NCBI GenBank assembly: GCA_040218145.1
Contig: JAVJQK010000134.1
Coordinates: forward strand, 49,252 to 113,251
Length of the DNA stretch: 64,000 bases
Direction of reading: 5' to 3'
From: Sandaracinaceae bacterium
GTDB lineage: Bacteria; Myxococcota_A; Polyangia; Polyangiales; Sandaracinaceae
Shown here: piece by piece, positions 32,908-42,473 of the stretch
Numbering within the stretch: position 1 is the first letter of the stretch
Layout of the letters: every line of letters begins with the position of its first letter
Made by a program: the position numbers and the translations under genes
The notes under the pieces: model-generated
What the model was told of the DNA's origin: nothing
Database searches by the model: none
Seen by the model: the letters and a program-made list of their open reading frames with translations, nothing else

Positions 32908-34803
32908 ATGGCCGTCAGTCTCCTCACCGATCAGGACAAGCATCTCTTCAACGAGGGCACCCACCAGCGACTCTACGAGCGGCTCGGGGCACACTTCGCC
33001 ACCGACGACGAAGGGCAGCGGGGGGTCTGGTTCGCGGTCTGGGCCCCCGCGGCGCGCGCGGTCTCCGTCGTCGGTGACTGGAGCGACTGGGCACGCGAGG
33101 CCCACCCCATGACGCCGAGCGGCGAGAGCGGCATCTGGGAGATCTTCGTGCCCGGCGTCGCGCGCGGCGCCCTCTACAAGTTCCTCGTCCAGGGCCCGGA
33201 CGGGTTCGAGGAGTACAAGAGCGACCCGTTCGGCCTCTTGCACGAGGAGCCGCCCAAGACCGCCTCGGTCGTGTGGGACCTCGACTACGGGTGGGGCGAC
33301 GAGGCGTGGATGGCGACCCGCGAGGCGCACAACGGGCTCGACGCGCCGATGAGCGTGTACGAGGTGCACCTCGCCTCGTGGCGTCGCGTCCCGGAGGAGG
33401 ACGACCGCCCGCTGAGCTATCGCGAGCTGGCCCCGCTCCTCGTGGCCCACGTGAAGGAGCTGGGATTCACGCACGTCGAGCTGATGCCGGTGATGGAGCA
33501 TCCCTTCGGCGGATCCTGGGGCTATCAGGTCACTGGCTACTTCGCGCCGACGCATCGGCACGGCACGCCCCAGGACCTCATGTATCTCATCGACCAGCTC
33601 CATCAGAACGGCGTGGGGGTGATCCTCGACTGGGTGCCGGCGCACTTCCCGACCGACGCGCACGGGCTCGGGCGCTTCGACGGAACGCACCTCTTCGAGC
33701 ACGCCGACCCGCGTCAGGGCTTCCACCCGGACTGGCAGAGCTACATCTTCAACTACGGCCGCCACGAGGTCCGGAGCTTCCTGATCTCGAGCGCGCTCTT
33801 CTGGCTCGAGCGCTACCACGTCGACGGCCTCCGCGTGGACGGGGTCGCGTCGATGCTCTACCGGGACTACTCGCGGGGCGAAGGCGAGTGGATCCCCAAC
33901 GAGCACGGCGGGCGCGAGAACCTCGAGGCCATCGCGTTCTTGCGGCAGCTCAACGAGGCGGTCTACGCGGCCCACCCGGACGTGCAGACCATCGCCGAGG
34001 AGTCGACCTCCTGGCCGATGGTGAGCCGGCCGACGTTCGTGGGCGGCCTCGGCTTCGGGCTGAAGTGGGACATGGGGTGGATGCACGACACGTTGCGGTA
34101 CCTGGAGCGTGATCCCATCCACCGTCGCTTCCACCACAACGAGCTGACCTTCCGCTCGCTCTACGTGTTCAACGAGAACTTCACGCTGCCCCTCAGCCAC
34201 GACGAGGTCGTGCACGGCAAGGGCGCGCTGCTGAACAAGATGCCGGGCGATCGCTGGCAGAAGTTCGCGAACCTGCGCCTGCTCTACGCCTACATGATGT
34301 CGCAGCCCGGCAAGAAGCTGCTCTTCATGGGCTCGGAGCTGGCGCAGTGGCGCGAGTGGAACCACGACAGCAGCCTCGACTGGCACCTCCTCGAGGACGA
34401 GAAGCACGCGGGCGTGATGCGCCTGCTCGGGGACCTCAACCGTCGCTATCGCGACGAGCCGGCGATGCACCGCGGCGACTGCGAGCCGGGCGGGTTCACC
34501 TGGATCGACGGCAGCGACGCCGACCGCTCGGTGCTGTCGTACCTGAGGCAGGGGGAGGGCGCGCCGCCCGTGCTCGTGGTCGTCAACTTCACGCCCGTCG
34601 TGCGGTACGACTACCGGGTCGGCGTGCCGGTCTCCGGCGCGTGGGAGGAGATCCTCAACACCGACGCCGAGGCGTACGGCGGCAGCGGCGTGGGCAACCT
34701 CGGGCAGGTCGTCGCGGAGGCGGCGCCCGAGGACGGCCAGCCCTTCGCGCTCTCGGTCACCCTCCCGCCGCTCGCCGCGGTGTGGTTCCGGGCGCCCGAA
34801 TGA
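32908..34803 (+). CDS. glgB: 1,4-alpha-glucan branching enzyme (GH13)
   Basis: 631 residues, within the family range. An N-terminal carbohydrate-binding beta domain (about 35-110, [19 protein letters not shown]) precedes the TIM barrel. Catalytic residues are Asp311 in [11 protein letters not shown], Glu364 in TIAEES and Asp432 in [10 protein letters not shown]. It makes alpha-1,6 branches in glycogen. Family traits [16 protein letters not shown] and [13 protein letters not shown] are present. It overlaps the GH57 gene by ATGA, so the two are coupled. No glgA, glgC or glgP gene is in the window. Confidence 0.97.
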   Translation: MAVSLLTDQDKHLFNEGTHQRLYERLGAHFATDDEGQRGVWFAVWAPAARAVSVVGDWSDWAREAHPMTPSGESGIWEIFVPGVARGALYKFLVQGPDGFEEYKSDPFGLLHEEPPKTASVVWDLDYGWGDEAWMATREAHNGLDAPMSVYEVHLASWRRVPEEDDRPLSYRELAPLLVAHVKELGFTHVELMPVMEHPFGGSWGYQVTGYFAPTHRHGTPQDLMYLIDQLHQNGVGVILDWVPAHFPTDAHGLGRFDGTHLFEHADPRQGFHPDWQSYIFNYGRHEVRSFLISSALFWLERYHVDGLRVDGVASMLYRDYSRGEGEWIPNEHGGRENLEAIAFLRQLNEAVYAAHPDVQTIAEESTSWPMVSRPTFVGGLGFGLKWDMGWMHDTLRYLERDPIHRRFHHNELTFRSLYVFNENFTLPLSHDEVVHGKGALLNKMPGDRWQKFANLRLLYAYMMSQPGKKLLFMGSELAQWREWNHDSSLDWHLLEDEKHAGVMRLLGDLNRRYRDEPAMHRGDCEPGGFTWIDGSDADRSVLSYLRQGEGAPPVLVVVNFTPVVRYDYRVGVPVSGAWEEILNTDAEAYGGSGVGNLGQVVAEAAPEDGQPFALSVTLPPLAAVWFRAPE

Positions 34804-37223
34804 AGGGACCCCGCTACATCTGCGTGCACGGCCACTTCTACCAGCCGCCGCGCGAGAACCCCTGGCTCGAGGCGGTGGAGCGGCAGGAGAGCGCGTGGCC
34901 CGCGCACGACTGGAACGCGAGGGTGACCGAGGAGTGCTACGCGCCGAACGCGCACGCGCGCATCCTCGACGCCGAGGGGCGCATCACGGCCATCGTCAAC
35001 AACTACGCGCGCATCTCCTTCAACGTCGGGCCGACCTTGATGAGCTGGCTGGAGACCGAGCGGCCCGACGTGCACGACGCCATCGTCGACGCCGACCGAC
35101 AGAGCATGGAGCTCCGCGGCGGGCACGGCGCCGCCATGGCGCAGGTCTACAATCACACGATCTTCCCGCTCGCCTCGCGGCGCGACAAGGTCACGCAGGT
35201 CCGCTGGGGGATCGCCGACTTCGTGCGCCGCTACGGGCGGCGGCCCGACGGCATGTGGCTCGCGGAGACGGCCTGCGACACGGAGAGCCTCGAGGTGCTC
35301 GCCGAGGAGGGCATCCGCTTCACCGTGCTGGCGCCGCACCAGTGCGCGCGCGTCCGGCGGTCCGGCGGGGAGTGGCTGGACGTCTCGGGCCAGCGTGTCG
35401 ATCCGCGCCGCGCCTACGTGACCGAGCTGCCGTCCGGCAAGCGCATCGCGCTCTTCTTCTACGACGGCCCCATCTCGCGCGGGGTGGCCTTCGAGCGCCT
35501 GCTCGACGACGGGTATCGCTTCGCCGAGCGGCTGATGGGCGCGTTCGAGCCCGAGCGCGACGAGCCGCAGCTCGTGCACATCGCGACCGATGGTGAGACC
35601 TACGGGCACCACCACGCGTATGGGGAGATGGCCCTCGCGGTGGCGCTCTCGCACATCGAGGCCGATCCGGACGTCCGCCTCACCAACTACGCGGAGTTCC
35701 TCGAGCTGCACCCGCCGACGTGGGAGGCGCAGATCGCCGAGCGCACGAGCTGGAGCTGCGCGCACGGCATCGAGCGCTGGCGCGCGGACTGCGGCTGCAA
35801 CTCGGGCACGGGCTGGCATCAGCGCTGGCGGGCGCCGCTGCGCGAGGCGCTCGACTGGCTGCGCGCGGAGCTGGATCGGGAGCTCGAGGAGGCGGCCCGC
35901 GAGCTGCTGCCCGACATCTGGGCCGCGCGCGACGCCTACATCGACGTGGTGCTCGACCGCTCCGCGGAGAGCCGGCAGCGCTTCTTCGACGGGCAGTGCG
36001 AGCGCGCGCTGACGCCGGCCGAGGTGCAGCGAGCGCTCGAGCTGCTCGAGCTGTCGCGCCACGCGATGCTCATGTACACGAGCTGCGGCTGGTTCTTCGA
36101 CGAGCTGAGCGACCTCTCCACCATCCAGGTGCTGCAGTACGCCGGCCGCGCGGTGCAGCTGGCCACGGGGCTCTTCGGCGACCGGTTCGAGCTCGGCTTC
36201 CGCGAGCGCCTCGCCGCCGCGCCGAGCAACCGCCGCGACTACGGCGACGGGGAGCGCATCTACGACCACTTCGTGCAGCCCTCGAAGATCGAGCTCTCGC
36301 TCGTCGGCGCGCACCTGGCCACCAAGCGCGCCTTCGAGAGCGATCCCGGGGACAGCCGGATCGGCGGCTACGAGGGGACGCTCCTCGAGCACGACCTCGC
36401 GAAGACCGGCGGCTCGCGGCTCGCGGTGGGTCGCCTGCGGGTGTGCTCTCGGATCACGACCGAGGCGGCGGACTTCAGCTACGCGGTGCTGCACTTCGGC
36501 GACCACAACCTGATGGGCGGGATCCGACCCTTCGGCAACGCGGCGCGGCACGTGGGCTTGCACGGCGCGCTGTCGCACCCCTTCGGTCGCGCGGACCTGG
36601 CCGAGGTGGTCCGGCAGATCGATCGCCTCTTCGAGGGGCAGACGTTCTCGCTGCGCCACCTGCTGCTGGACGACCGCGAGGAGATCATGCGACAGCTGCT
36701 CGCGGATCGGACGCGGCGCATGGAGGAGCGGGTCGAGGCGCTCTACGACCAGACGGCGCCGCTGATCCGCTTCCTGGAGAGCGTGGACCTCACCTCGCCG
36801 CCCGTGTTCGGGATGGCGGCGGAGTACACCCTGCGGGCGCGGCTCCGGGCCGCGGTCGGGGCGGGGCTCGCGATCGATCTCGTCACGGTCTCCCGCCTCA
36901 TCGCGGACGCGAAGGAGGCCTCGGTCGCGCTCGATCCGGTGGCGCTCGGGCGGGCCCTGCAAGAGACGCTGGAGCAGGTCGTCGAGGCGCTGGCCGCGGC
37001 CCCCGAGGACTTGGACCTGTGGGCGACGGCGGCCGCGCTGGCGGAGTTCGTGGCCGGGACGCCGTGGCAGCTCGACCCGCGTGAGGCGCAGAACGGGCTC
37101 TGGCGGCTCTGGGCCGAGCGGCTCCCGGTGTGGCGCGCGCGCGGGATCACCGAGGACCCCCACGCCCGGGAGCGCGAGCGGCAGCTCCTCCAGGTAGCGG
37201 CCGGCCTGGGCTTTCGAGTCTGA
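34800..37223 (+). CDS. Glycoside hydrolase family 57 protein (DUF3536 type)
   Basis: 807 residues, start overlapping glgB. The N-terminal beta/alpha barrel begins [21 protein letters not shown]. The nucleophile is likely Glu156 in [10 protein letters not shown] and the acid Asp264 in [12 protein letters not shown], as in GH57 alpha-glucan enzymes. The C-terminal region (about 490-800, with [20 protein letters not shown] and [16 protein letters not shown]) fits the DUF3536 extension of large bacterial GH57 proteins. Coupling to the branching enzyme suggests a role in alpha-glucan (glycogen) remodelling. The stop codon lies inside the first unit of a 14-base tandem repeat (37208-37263). Confidence 0.9.
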   Translation: MKGPRYICVHGHFYQPPRENPWLEAVERQESAWPAHDWNARVTEECYAPNAHARILDAEGRITAIVNNYARISFNVGPTLMSWLETERPDVHDAIVDADRQSMELRGGHGAAMAQVYNHTIFPLASRRDKVTQVRWGIADFVRRYGRRPDGMWLAETACDTESLEVLAEEGIRFTVLAPHQCARVRRSGGEWLDVSGQRVDPRRAYVTELPSGKRIALFFYDGPISRGVAFERLLDDGYRFAERLMGAFEPERDEPQLVHIATDGETYGHHHAYGEMALAVALSHIEADPDVRLTNYAEFLELHPPTWEAQIAERTSWSCAHGIERWRADCGCNSGTGWHQRWRAPLREALDWLRAELDRELEEAARELLPDIWAARDAYIDVVLDRSAESRQRFFDGQCERALTPAEVQRALELLELSRHAMLMYTSCGWFFDELSDLSTIQVLQYAGRAVQLATGLFGDRFELGFRERLAAAPSNRRDYGDGERIYDHFVQPSKIELSLVGAHLATKRAFESDPGDSRIGGYEGTLLEHDLAKTGGSRLAVGRLRVCSRITTEAADFSYAVLHFGDHNLMGGIRPFGNAARHVGLHGALSHPFGRADLAEVVRQIDRLFEGQTFSLRHLLLDDREEIMRQLLADRTRRMEERVEALYDQTAPLIRFLESVDLTSPPVFGMAAEYTLRARLRAAVGAGLAIDLVTVSRLIADAKEASVALDPVALGRALQETLEQVVEALAAAPEDLDLWATAAALAEFVAGTPWQLDPREAQNGLWRLWAERLPVWRARGITEDPHARERERQLLQVAAGLGFRV

Positions 37224-37263
37224 GCTTTCGAGTCTGGGCTTTCGAGTCTGGGCTTTCGAGTCT
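37208..37263 (+). repeat. 14-bp tandem repeat, four copies, across a stop codon
   Basis: Four units of the type GGGCTTTCGAGTCT: 37208-37221 (GGG), 37222-37235 (GAG), 37236-37249 (GGG) and 37250-37263 (GGG), with a partial GAGC after. The stop TGA (37221-37223) of the GH57 gene spans the joint of units one and two. The unit length is not a multiple of three. Confidence 0.95.
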
Positions 37264-37283
37264 GAGCGCCCGCCTCGTGGTAG

Positions 37284-38063
37284 ATGCGGGGCATGCACGA
37301 AGCGCAGTCGGGAGCCTCGGTCGCGGAGCTGTTCTCCATCATGCGGCGGCTGCTCGCGCCCGACGGCTGCCCGTGGGATCGCGCGCAGTCGCCCGAGACC
37401 CTGCGGCCGTTCGTCATCGAGGAGGCGTTCGAGGTCGTGGAGGCCATCGACGCCGGCTCGGAGCCGCAGCTCCGTGAGGAGCTCGGAGACCTGTTGCTGC
37501 AGATCGTCTTCTTGACCGAGATGGCGGAGAGCTTCGGCCCCGACGACGTCGTGCGCGGCATCTGCGACAAGATGGTGCGACGTCATCCGCACGTCTTCGC
37601 GGACGCCGAGGCAGACACGCCCGAGCAGGTCCTCGAGAGCTGGGACGCGATCAAGGCGCGAGAGAAGGGCAAGCGGGATCGCGGCGCGCTCGACGGCGTG
37701 CCCGTCGCGCTCCCCGCCCTGGCGCGCGCGGTCGCGGTGGGCAAGAAGGCGCGCAAGATCAACCTCGACTGGCCCGACGCCGCCGGCCCGCGCGCGAAGA
37801 TCGACGAGGAGCTCGCGGAGCTGGACGCCGCGCCGGACCACGAGGCGGAGGAGGCGGAGCTGGGGGATCTGCTCTTCGCCATCGCGAGCTGGGCGCGCCA
37901 CCGCGGTCACGATCCGGAGGCCGCGCTCCGAGGCACGCTGCGCCGCTTCGGCGAGCGAGTGCGGGTCATGGAGACGCAGGCGGGCGAGGAGGGGGTCGAG
38001 CTCGGCGCGCTCTCTCCCGAAGACATCGACGCCCGCTGGAACGCCGCGAAGGCTCAGCGATAG
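37284..38063 (+). CDS. mazG: Nucleoside triphosphate pyrophosphohydrolase MazG
   Basis: 259 residues from ATG 37284 (ATG 37293 possible). Two MazG modules are visible: the first with CPWDRAQSPETLRPFVIEEAFEV and the metal set EEAFEVVEAID...EELGDLLLQIVF, the second with KIDEELAELDAA and EEAELGDLLFAIASWAR. It hydrolyses abnormal NTPs and may lower alarmone levels during starvation. No Shine-Dalgarno sequence precedes the start. It is convergent with the lipoprotein gene at 38054 and overlaps it by ten bases. Confidence 0.94.
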   Translation: MRGMHEAQSGASVAELFSIMRRLLAPDGCPWDRAQSPETLRPFVIEEAFEVVEAIDAGSEPQLREELGDLLLQIVFLTEMAESFGPDDVVRGICDKMVRRHPHVFADAEADTPEQVLESWDAIKAREKGKRDRGALDGVPVALPALARAVAVGKKARKINLDWPDAAGPRAKIDEELAELDAAPDHEAEEAELGDLLFAIASWARHRGHDPEAALRGTLRRFGERVRVMETQAGEEGVELGALSPEDIDARWNAAKAQR

Positions 38064-39070
38064 CCGGCCGGCGGCGCGGGGATGGCGTCGGCCGGAGACT
38101 GCCCCGGAGGCGGCGCGGCGTCGGCGCGCGCGAGGCTGAAGTTGTGCGCCATGGCCTCCTGCTGCTCCCGGACGAGGGCGCGGCTCCGGCGGTGCGCCTC
38201 GAGGTCCGCGAGCGCGCTCGCGAAGCGGGGCGCGGGGACCAGCCGGACCGCGGCCCGCAGCGCGCGCGCGGCGGCCTCGAACCGCCGACCGGCGCTGACG
38301 CGGGTGTCGAACCGGCGGGCCTGCCCGAGATCGTAGAGCACGATGGCGCGCTGATCGGTCGGCAGCGCGTCGAAGGCGGCGCTGCGGACGAAGCGCTCGA
38401 GCAGGGCGCGACCCTCGGCCCACTCACCCTCACCGATGCGCGCGAGCGCGCGCCGAACCGGCGGCGCGTCGACCGGGTGCAGCTCGACCACGACGGGCTC
38501 CGCGCGCTGGTCCAGCAACGCCAGCGTCTGCGCGCGCACCCGCTCCAGCACCCGCAGCCGCATTCCGAGCACGTCCATGCCGGCCTCTTCGTCTTCGACG
38601 GCCTCGCGCTGGAGCAGCCGCCCGGTCTCCGCGTCGCGCACGGTCAGCGAGAGCGTCGCGCGCAACACGGGCACGTCCTCCACGTAGGGGCGCCGCGTCT
38701 CGATGCAGCCGAGCGGGCCGCAGTCGAGGGTCTCCCGACGCATCCACTCCGGACGCTCGTGACGCGTGATGGTCAGGGACACGTGCACGACGACGGTCGC
38801 GCGACGGAGTCGGCCCGCGGCGCGCATCGCCTCGACCTCGTCCGGCGCGACCCGGCGCACCGCGGAGCGACCGACCACGAGGTGGCGCGCCATGGCGTCC
38901 GCGAGCTGGTCGGCCTCGGGGCTCTCGTCGGCGGTGACGAGGATGCGGGGGAACGCCCGCACCGGCACCCGGGCCGGCTGCACGATCGCCCCGCGCACCG
39001 CCAACGCGCCGCTGCAGCCCGCGAGCCCTCCGACGAGGGCGCCGCACAGCACCAGTCCCGCCAACCTCAC
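38054..39070 (-). CDS. Predicted lipoprotein, unknown function
   Basis: 338 residues from a GTG start at 39070. The N-terminus MRLAGLVLCGALVGGLAGC has the lipobox LAGC. A beta-rich first half (VRAFPRILVTADESPEADQL to LSLTVRDAETGRLLQ) is followed by a helical second half with an Arg/Ala-rich TPR-like stretch (about 200-310). The tail is Pro/Ala-rich. The gene starts 31 bases after epmA ends, so it may be at the end of the efp transcript. The protein was not recognised. Confidence 0.7.
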   Translation of the reverse strand: MRLAGLVLCGALVGGLAGCSGALAVRGAIVQPARVPVRAFPRILVTADESPEADQLADAMARHLVVGRSAVRRVAPDEVEAMRAAGRLRRATVVVHVSLTITRHERPEWMRRETLDCGPLGCIETRRPYVEDVPVLRATLSLTVRDAETGRLLQREAVEDEEAGMDVLGMRLRVLERVRAQTLALLDQRAEPVVVELHPVDAPPVRRALARIGEGEWAEGRALLERFVRSAAFDALPTDQRAIVLYDLGQARRFDTRVSAGRRFEAAARALRAAVRLVPAPRFASALADLEAHRRSRALVREQQEAMAHNFSLARADAAPPPGQSPADAIPAPPAGYR

Positions 39071-39101
39071 TCCACAAGCATAGGTGGGTTCGGGGGAGGG
39101 G

Positions 39102-40304
39102 TCACAGGCGCGACTGCGGAAAGGCCAGCACGTCCTCGATGTGCTTCACGCCCAGCACCAGCATCACGAGCCGATCGATCCCGAGCGCGTTTCCCCCGCT
39201 CGGCGGCATGCCCTCGGTGAGCGCGGCCAGGAAGCGCTCGTCGATGGGGTAGTCGGCGAGGCCCTGCTGCGCGCGCGCGGCGCGGTCGCGCTCGAGTCGC
39301 TGGCGCTGCTCGACCGGATCGGTCAGCTCGCCGAAGCCGTTGCAGAGCTCCAGCCCGTCGACGTACGCCTCGATGCGATCCGCCCAGCCGTCCGGCCGGA
39401 TCCGCGCGAGCGAGGCCATGGAGGCGGGCCAGTGGGTGAGGAAGACGGGCTTCGGGTAGCCGAGCCCGGGCTCGATCTTCTCCACCAGGATTCGGAAGAA
39501 GCGCTCCTCGTCCGGGAGCACGTCGCTCAGGGAGACGCCGGCGATGCGCGAGAAGGCCTCCTCGACCCGCATGCGCCTCCACGGCGGCGCGAGATCGACC
39601 GGCCGGCCGCGGCCGAGCACGGTGGTCGAGCCGTGGTGGAGCACGCGCGCGACGTGCGCCGCCAGCTCCTCCGTGTCCCGCATCATCTCGCCCGAGCCCG
39701 CGAAGGCGCGGTACCACTCGAGCATGGTGAACTCGGGCTCGTGGTGGTCGCCGCGCTCGCCGCGCCGGAAGCACCGCGCGAGCTGGTAGATGCGCGTCGC
39801 GCCGCCCGCGAGGAGCCGCTTCATCTGGTACTCGGGGCTCGTGATGAGCCAGCGCGGGGCGCCCAGGCCTTCCACCGAGAGCGCGCTCAGGTGCAGGTCG
39901 AGGCCCGGGCTCGGGACCGCGAGCGGGGTCTCGACCTCGAGGAAGGCCCGCTCGTCGAACCATCCGCGCACCGCACGCAGCACGGTCGCGCGCCGCTTCA
40001 GGTTCTCGAGGAGGCGGCTTGGACCGTTCAGCCGGAGGAACTCACCGTCCGGGGCCGGGAAGGCGCTCGGCGTCCCCAGGATCTCGAACGCGCAGGAGTC
40101 GAGCGCCCGGCCGTCCCAGGTGCCCTCGGCCACGACCCACGCGCCGATGGGGGGGAGCGTCTCTCCGCGCGCCTCGATCGAGCCGGTGGGGTCGAGCACG
40201 AGCGCGCGGTCCGCGTCGGCGAACGTGACGCGACCCGCCACGCGCGCCGGGCAGGGCGGCGCGAAGCGGGTCAGCGCGGCGATGGGGGTGCGGACGGACG
40301 TCAA
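39102..40304 (-). CDS. epmA: EF-P--(R)-beta-lysine ligase-like protein EpmA, with OB-like N-terminal extension
   Basis: About 400 residues if started at the TTG at 40304 (GTG 40241 gives 379); the start is uncertain. The core matches EpmA (GenX/PoxA), a truncated lysyl-tRNA-synthetase paralogue: ENLKRRATVLRAVRGWFDER, FLEVETPLAVPSPGLDLHL, TSPEYQMKRLLAGG, motif 2 FRRGERGDHHEPEFTMLEW, GLELCNGFGELTDP and motif 3 GNALGIDRLVMLVLG. The position 21 bases after efp supports the role of lysylating EF-P. The N-terminal 80 residues have an OB-fold-like strand pattern (PARVAGRVTFADADRALVLDP and GAWVVAEGTWDGRALDSCAFE) that normal EpmA lacks. EpmB is not in the window. Confidence 0.88.
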   Translation of the reverse strand: MTSVRTPIAALTRFAPPCPARVAGRVTFADADRALVLDPTGSIEARGETLPPIGAWVVAEGTWDGRALDSCAFEILGTPSAFPAPDGEFLRLNGPSRLLENLKRRATVLRAVRGWFDERAFLEVETPLAVPSPGLDLHLSALSVEGLGAPRWLITSPEYQMKRLLAGGATRIYQLARCFRRGERGDHHEPEFTMLEWYRAFAGSGEMMRDTEELAAHVARVLHHGSTTVLGRGRPVDLAPPWRRMRVEEAFSRIAGVSLSDVLPDEERFFRILVEKIEPGLGYPKPVFLTHWPASMASLARIRPDGWADRIEAYVDGLELCNGFGELTDPVEQRQRLERDRAARAQQGLADYPIDERFLAALTEGMPPSGGNALGIDRLVMLVLGVKHIEDVLAFPQSRL

Positions 40305-40324
40305 CTCGTCGATCCGCGCCGGGG

Positions 40325-40888
40325 CTACTTCTTCACGCGCTCGACGTACTCGCCGGTGCGGGTGTCGATCTTCAGCACGTCGCCGATGTTCACGAAGATC
40401 GGCACGTTGACGATCTTGCCCGTCGTGACGGTGGCCGGCTTGGTGATGTTGGACGAGGTGTCGCCCTTGAAGCCGGGCTCGGTCTCGGTGACCTCGAGCT
40501 CCACGAAGGTGGGCGGGGTCACGCCGATGGGCTTGTCGGAGAAGAAGAGCACGTCGACCATCATGCCGTCCTGGAGGTACGACGGCGTGTCCTGGAGGAC
40601 CTCGGCGCCGAGCGGCAGCTGCGCGTAGGTGGTCGTGTCCATGAACACCCACTGGTCGCCGTCGGGGTAGAGGTACTGCATCTGGCGCTCCTCCATGTCG
40701 GCCTTCTCGAGCTTCTCGCCGCTCTTGAAGGTCTTCTCGAGGACCGCGCCCGTGATCATGTTCTTCAGCTTGGTCCGCGTGAACGCCTGACCCTTGCCGG
40801 GCTTGACGAACTGATGGTCGACCACCGCGTAGGGGTAGCCGTCGATCACGATCTTCAGGTTCTTGCGGATGTCGGAGGTGTCGTACAT
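40325..40888 (-). CDS. efp: Translation elongation factor P
   Basis: 187 residues, the usual length. It relieves ribosome stalling at polyproline. Domain I carries the loop QFVKPGKGQAFTRTK; Lys32 in KPGKGQA occupies the position of the lysine that EpmA modifies (Lys34 in E. coli). Domains II and III follow with ATVTTGKIVNVPIFVNIGD and DTRTGEYVERVKK at the C-terminus. The lysine plus the adjacent epmA gene indicate beta-lysylation. The efp gene is second in a leftward run that begins with a lipoprotein gene. The many Pro-rich proteins in this window are plausible clients. Confidence 0.97.
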   Translation of the reverse strand: MYDTSDIRKNLKIVIDGYPYAVVDHQFVKPGKGQAFTRTKLKNMITGAVLEKTFKSGEKLEKADMEERQMQYLYPDGDQWVFMDTTTYAQLPLGAEVLQDTPSYLQDGMMVDVLFFSDKPIGVTPPTFVELEVTETEPGFKGDTSSNITKPATVTTGKIVNVPIFVNIGDVLKIDTRTGEYVERVKK

Positions 40889-40910
40889 CGGAGTTTCCGT
40901 GCGGCCTGGC

Positions 40911-41345
40911 TCACTCGGCCGTGATGCGCTGGTTGTAGATCACGTTCTCGGAGGGCTCCACCACGTTCCCGTTTCGCTCGGCGGTGACGATGACCACGAA
41001 GCGGCTCATCGGGGTGGTGGCGGTCGCGCGCGCCGTACGCGAGCCGGGATCGTATTCGAGGAGGCTCGCCTTGGTGCTCTGGCCGCGGGCGTCGCGGAAC
41101 CACATCACGAAGGCGGTCAGCCCGCTGCCGAGGCGCTCGGGCGGGGTCAGGTGCGCGAGGGAGGCGGTGACGAGGCGGTTGCCGCCCTCGATGCGCTCGA
41201 CCTGGATGCGCCCCTCGGCGCCCGGATCCCGCTGCGTCCCCACGACGTTGTAGGACCACGAGCCGCCGCCGCAGCCGGGCAGCAGGCCCAGGGAGGCCAC
41301 GACGAGGGCCACGAACGAGAGACGGGAGACCAGGTTTCGATGCAT
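40911..41345 (-). CDS. Small lipoprotein, unknown function
   Basis: 144 residues. MHRNLVSRLSFVALVVASLGLLPGC carries the lipobox LLPGC. The mature part is mainly beta (VVGTQRDPGAEGRIQVERI, FVVIVTAERNGNVV). The start is well supported by GAGAGGAGCA seven to thirteen bases upstream. A near-consensus promoter at 41372-41400 precedes it. efp starts 22 bases after its stop, so efp is read from this promoter unless it has its own. Confidence 0.75.
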   Translation of the reverse strand: MHRNLVSRLSFVALVVASLGLLPGCGGGSWSYNVVGTQRDPGAEGRIQVERIEGGNRLVTASLAHLTPPERLGSGLTAFVMWFRDARGQSTKASLLEYDPGSRTARATATTPMSRFVVIVTAERNGNVVEPSENVIYNQRITAE

Positions 41346-41371
41346 CGCTGCTCCTCTCGGGATCCGGCCCG

Positions 41372-41400
41372 CTTGTAGGCCGGGGGCTCTGGGCCGTCAA
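41372..41400 (-). promoter_or_regulatory. Sigma-70 promoter of the lipoprotein-efp-epmA operon
   Basis: On the minus strand TTGACG (41395-41400) and TACAAG (41372-41377) are separated by exactly 17 bases. Transcription would start about 20 bases before the ATG at 41345. Spacing and both boxes fit sigma-70. Confidence 0.68.
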
Positions 41401-41486
41401 GCGTGGCGGCCGAGGCTCGGACGCCGCAGCATGCCGCATATTTCGTCCGCTGTGACCGCGCGCTTGCCCGAGCGCGCCCGACGGAG

Positions 41487-41492
41487 TACGTC
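41487..41492 (+). promoter_or_regulatory. -10-like box next to a start codon without SD
   Basis: TACGTC ends eight bases before the ATG at 41501, with only pyrimidine- and G/C-rich sequence and no Shine-Dalgarno element between. A leaderless or nearly leaderless transcript is possible. The last base does not fit TAnnnT. Confidence 0.3.
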
Positions 41493-41500
41493 GCCCCGTC

Positions 41501-42391
41501 ATGCGTGAGGTCGACGAGGAGATCCGCGAGATCAAGAAGGAGATCATCGAGTCTCGCGGGCTCATCATCAAGACGAACAACCTCACCAACGCGCTCGCGG
41601 CGGACATCAAGTCCATCGCCAAGCGGCAGGCGGGCTACGAGCGGCGCTTCGTCTGGAACAGCTGGATCGCCTACATCCTCTTCGCGAGCCTCTCCTTCGT
41701 CGGGCTCTGGCTGGCCACCAACTACCGGATCGCGGAGATCGAGGGCGAGAAGGAGCGGCTCGACGCCGACCTCGCGGAGGTCCGCCGCGAGCTGAACGAG
41801 GCCAGCGCCCAGGCCGAGCGCCGGGCCCGCGCCGAGACCGCCGCCGCCCAGTTCTACCGATTGATCCGTGAGCGTCGCCGCACCGAGGTGGTCGAGCGCT
41901 GGCCGGAGCTGCGCCGCGAGCAGCTCACCCGCGCCGAGGGGGCCTTCTTCCGGGACACGGTCGACCGCTTCCACCTCGACCTGTCGCTCGAGGCGTATCA
42001 GCACGGGCTCGATCTGATGCGCACCGGTCGCTACGCCGAGGCGGCCGAGGCCCTCCAGGAGGCCATCCGGCTCAAGGAGGAGGCGGCGCACATCCCGCGC
42101 GTGAAGTACGAGCTGGCCCGCGCCCTCATGCGCCTGAGCCGTCAGCCCGAGGCGCGCGTGCTCGCCCAGCAGGTGGTCGACCAGACCATCGACCGCGAGC
42201 TCCAGGACGACGCGCTCCTGCTCTACGCGGCGGCGAGCGAGGATCTCGAGGACATCGACCAGGCGCGCAACGCGCTGCGGACGTTCCTCCGCCGCTGGCC
42301 GCGCGCCGCCGAGGCCGTCTCCGTACGTCGCCATCTGGCCGACCTCAACCGGAGGGTCATGCGCGGCCAGGTGGGCGCACGTCGCGAATGA
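41501..42391 (+). CDS. Coiled-coil/TPR membrane protein
   Basis: 296 residues. A charged N-terminal part (REVDEEIREIKKEIIESRG) precedes one membrane helix (AYILFASLSFVGLWLATNY at about 57-75), then a long coiled coil (about 76-125), then two to three TPR-like repeats (about 155-285, for example RYAEAAEALQEAIRLKEEAA). The likely topology is one membrane span with the TPR part in the periplasm or cytosol. The shape resembles YbgF/CpoB-like or pilus-assembly TPR proteins without identity to either. It is divergent from the efp operon over 155 bases. Confidence 0.7.
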   Translation: MREVDEEIREIKKEIIESRGLIIKTNNLTNALAADIKSIAKRQAGYERRFVWNSWIAYILFASLSFVGLWLATNYRIAEIEGEKERLDADLAEVRRELNEASAQAERRARAETAAAQFYRLIRERRRTEVVERWPELRREQLTRAEGAFFRDTVDRFHLDLSLEAYQHGLDLMRTGRYAEAAEALQEAIRLKEEAAHIPRVKYELARALMRLSRQPEARVLAQQVVDQTIDRELQDDALLLYAAASEDLEDIDQARNALRTFLRRWPRAAEAVSVRRHLADLNRRVMRGQVGARRE

Positions 42392-42473
42392 CCTGATCGG
42401 GGCTACCTCCCATTTGGTCCCGGTGGGCGTTTCGTGGGACGATGCCCGACCGGGGGGATAGGGAGCAGTGGAC

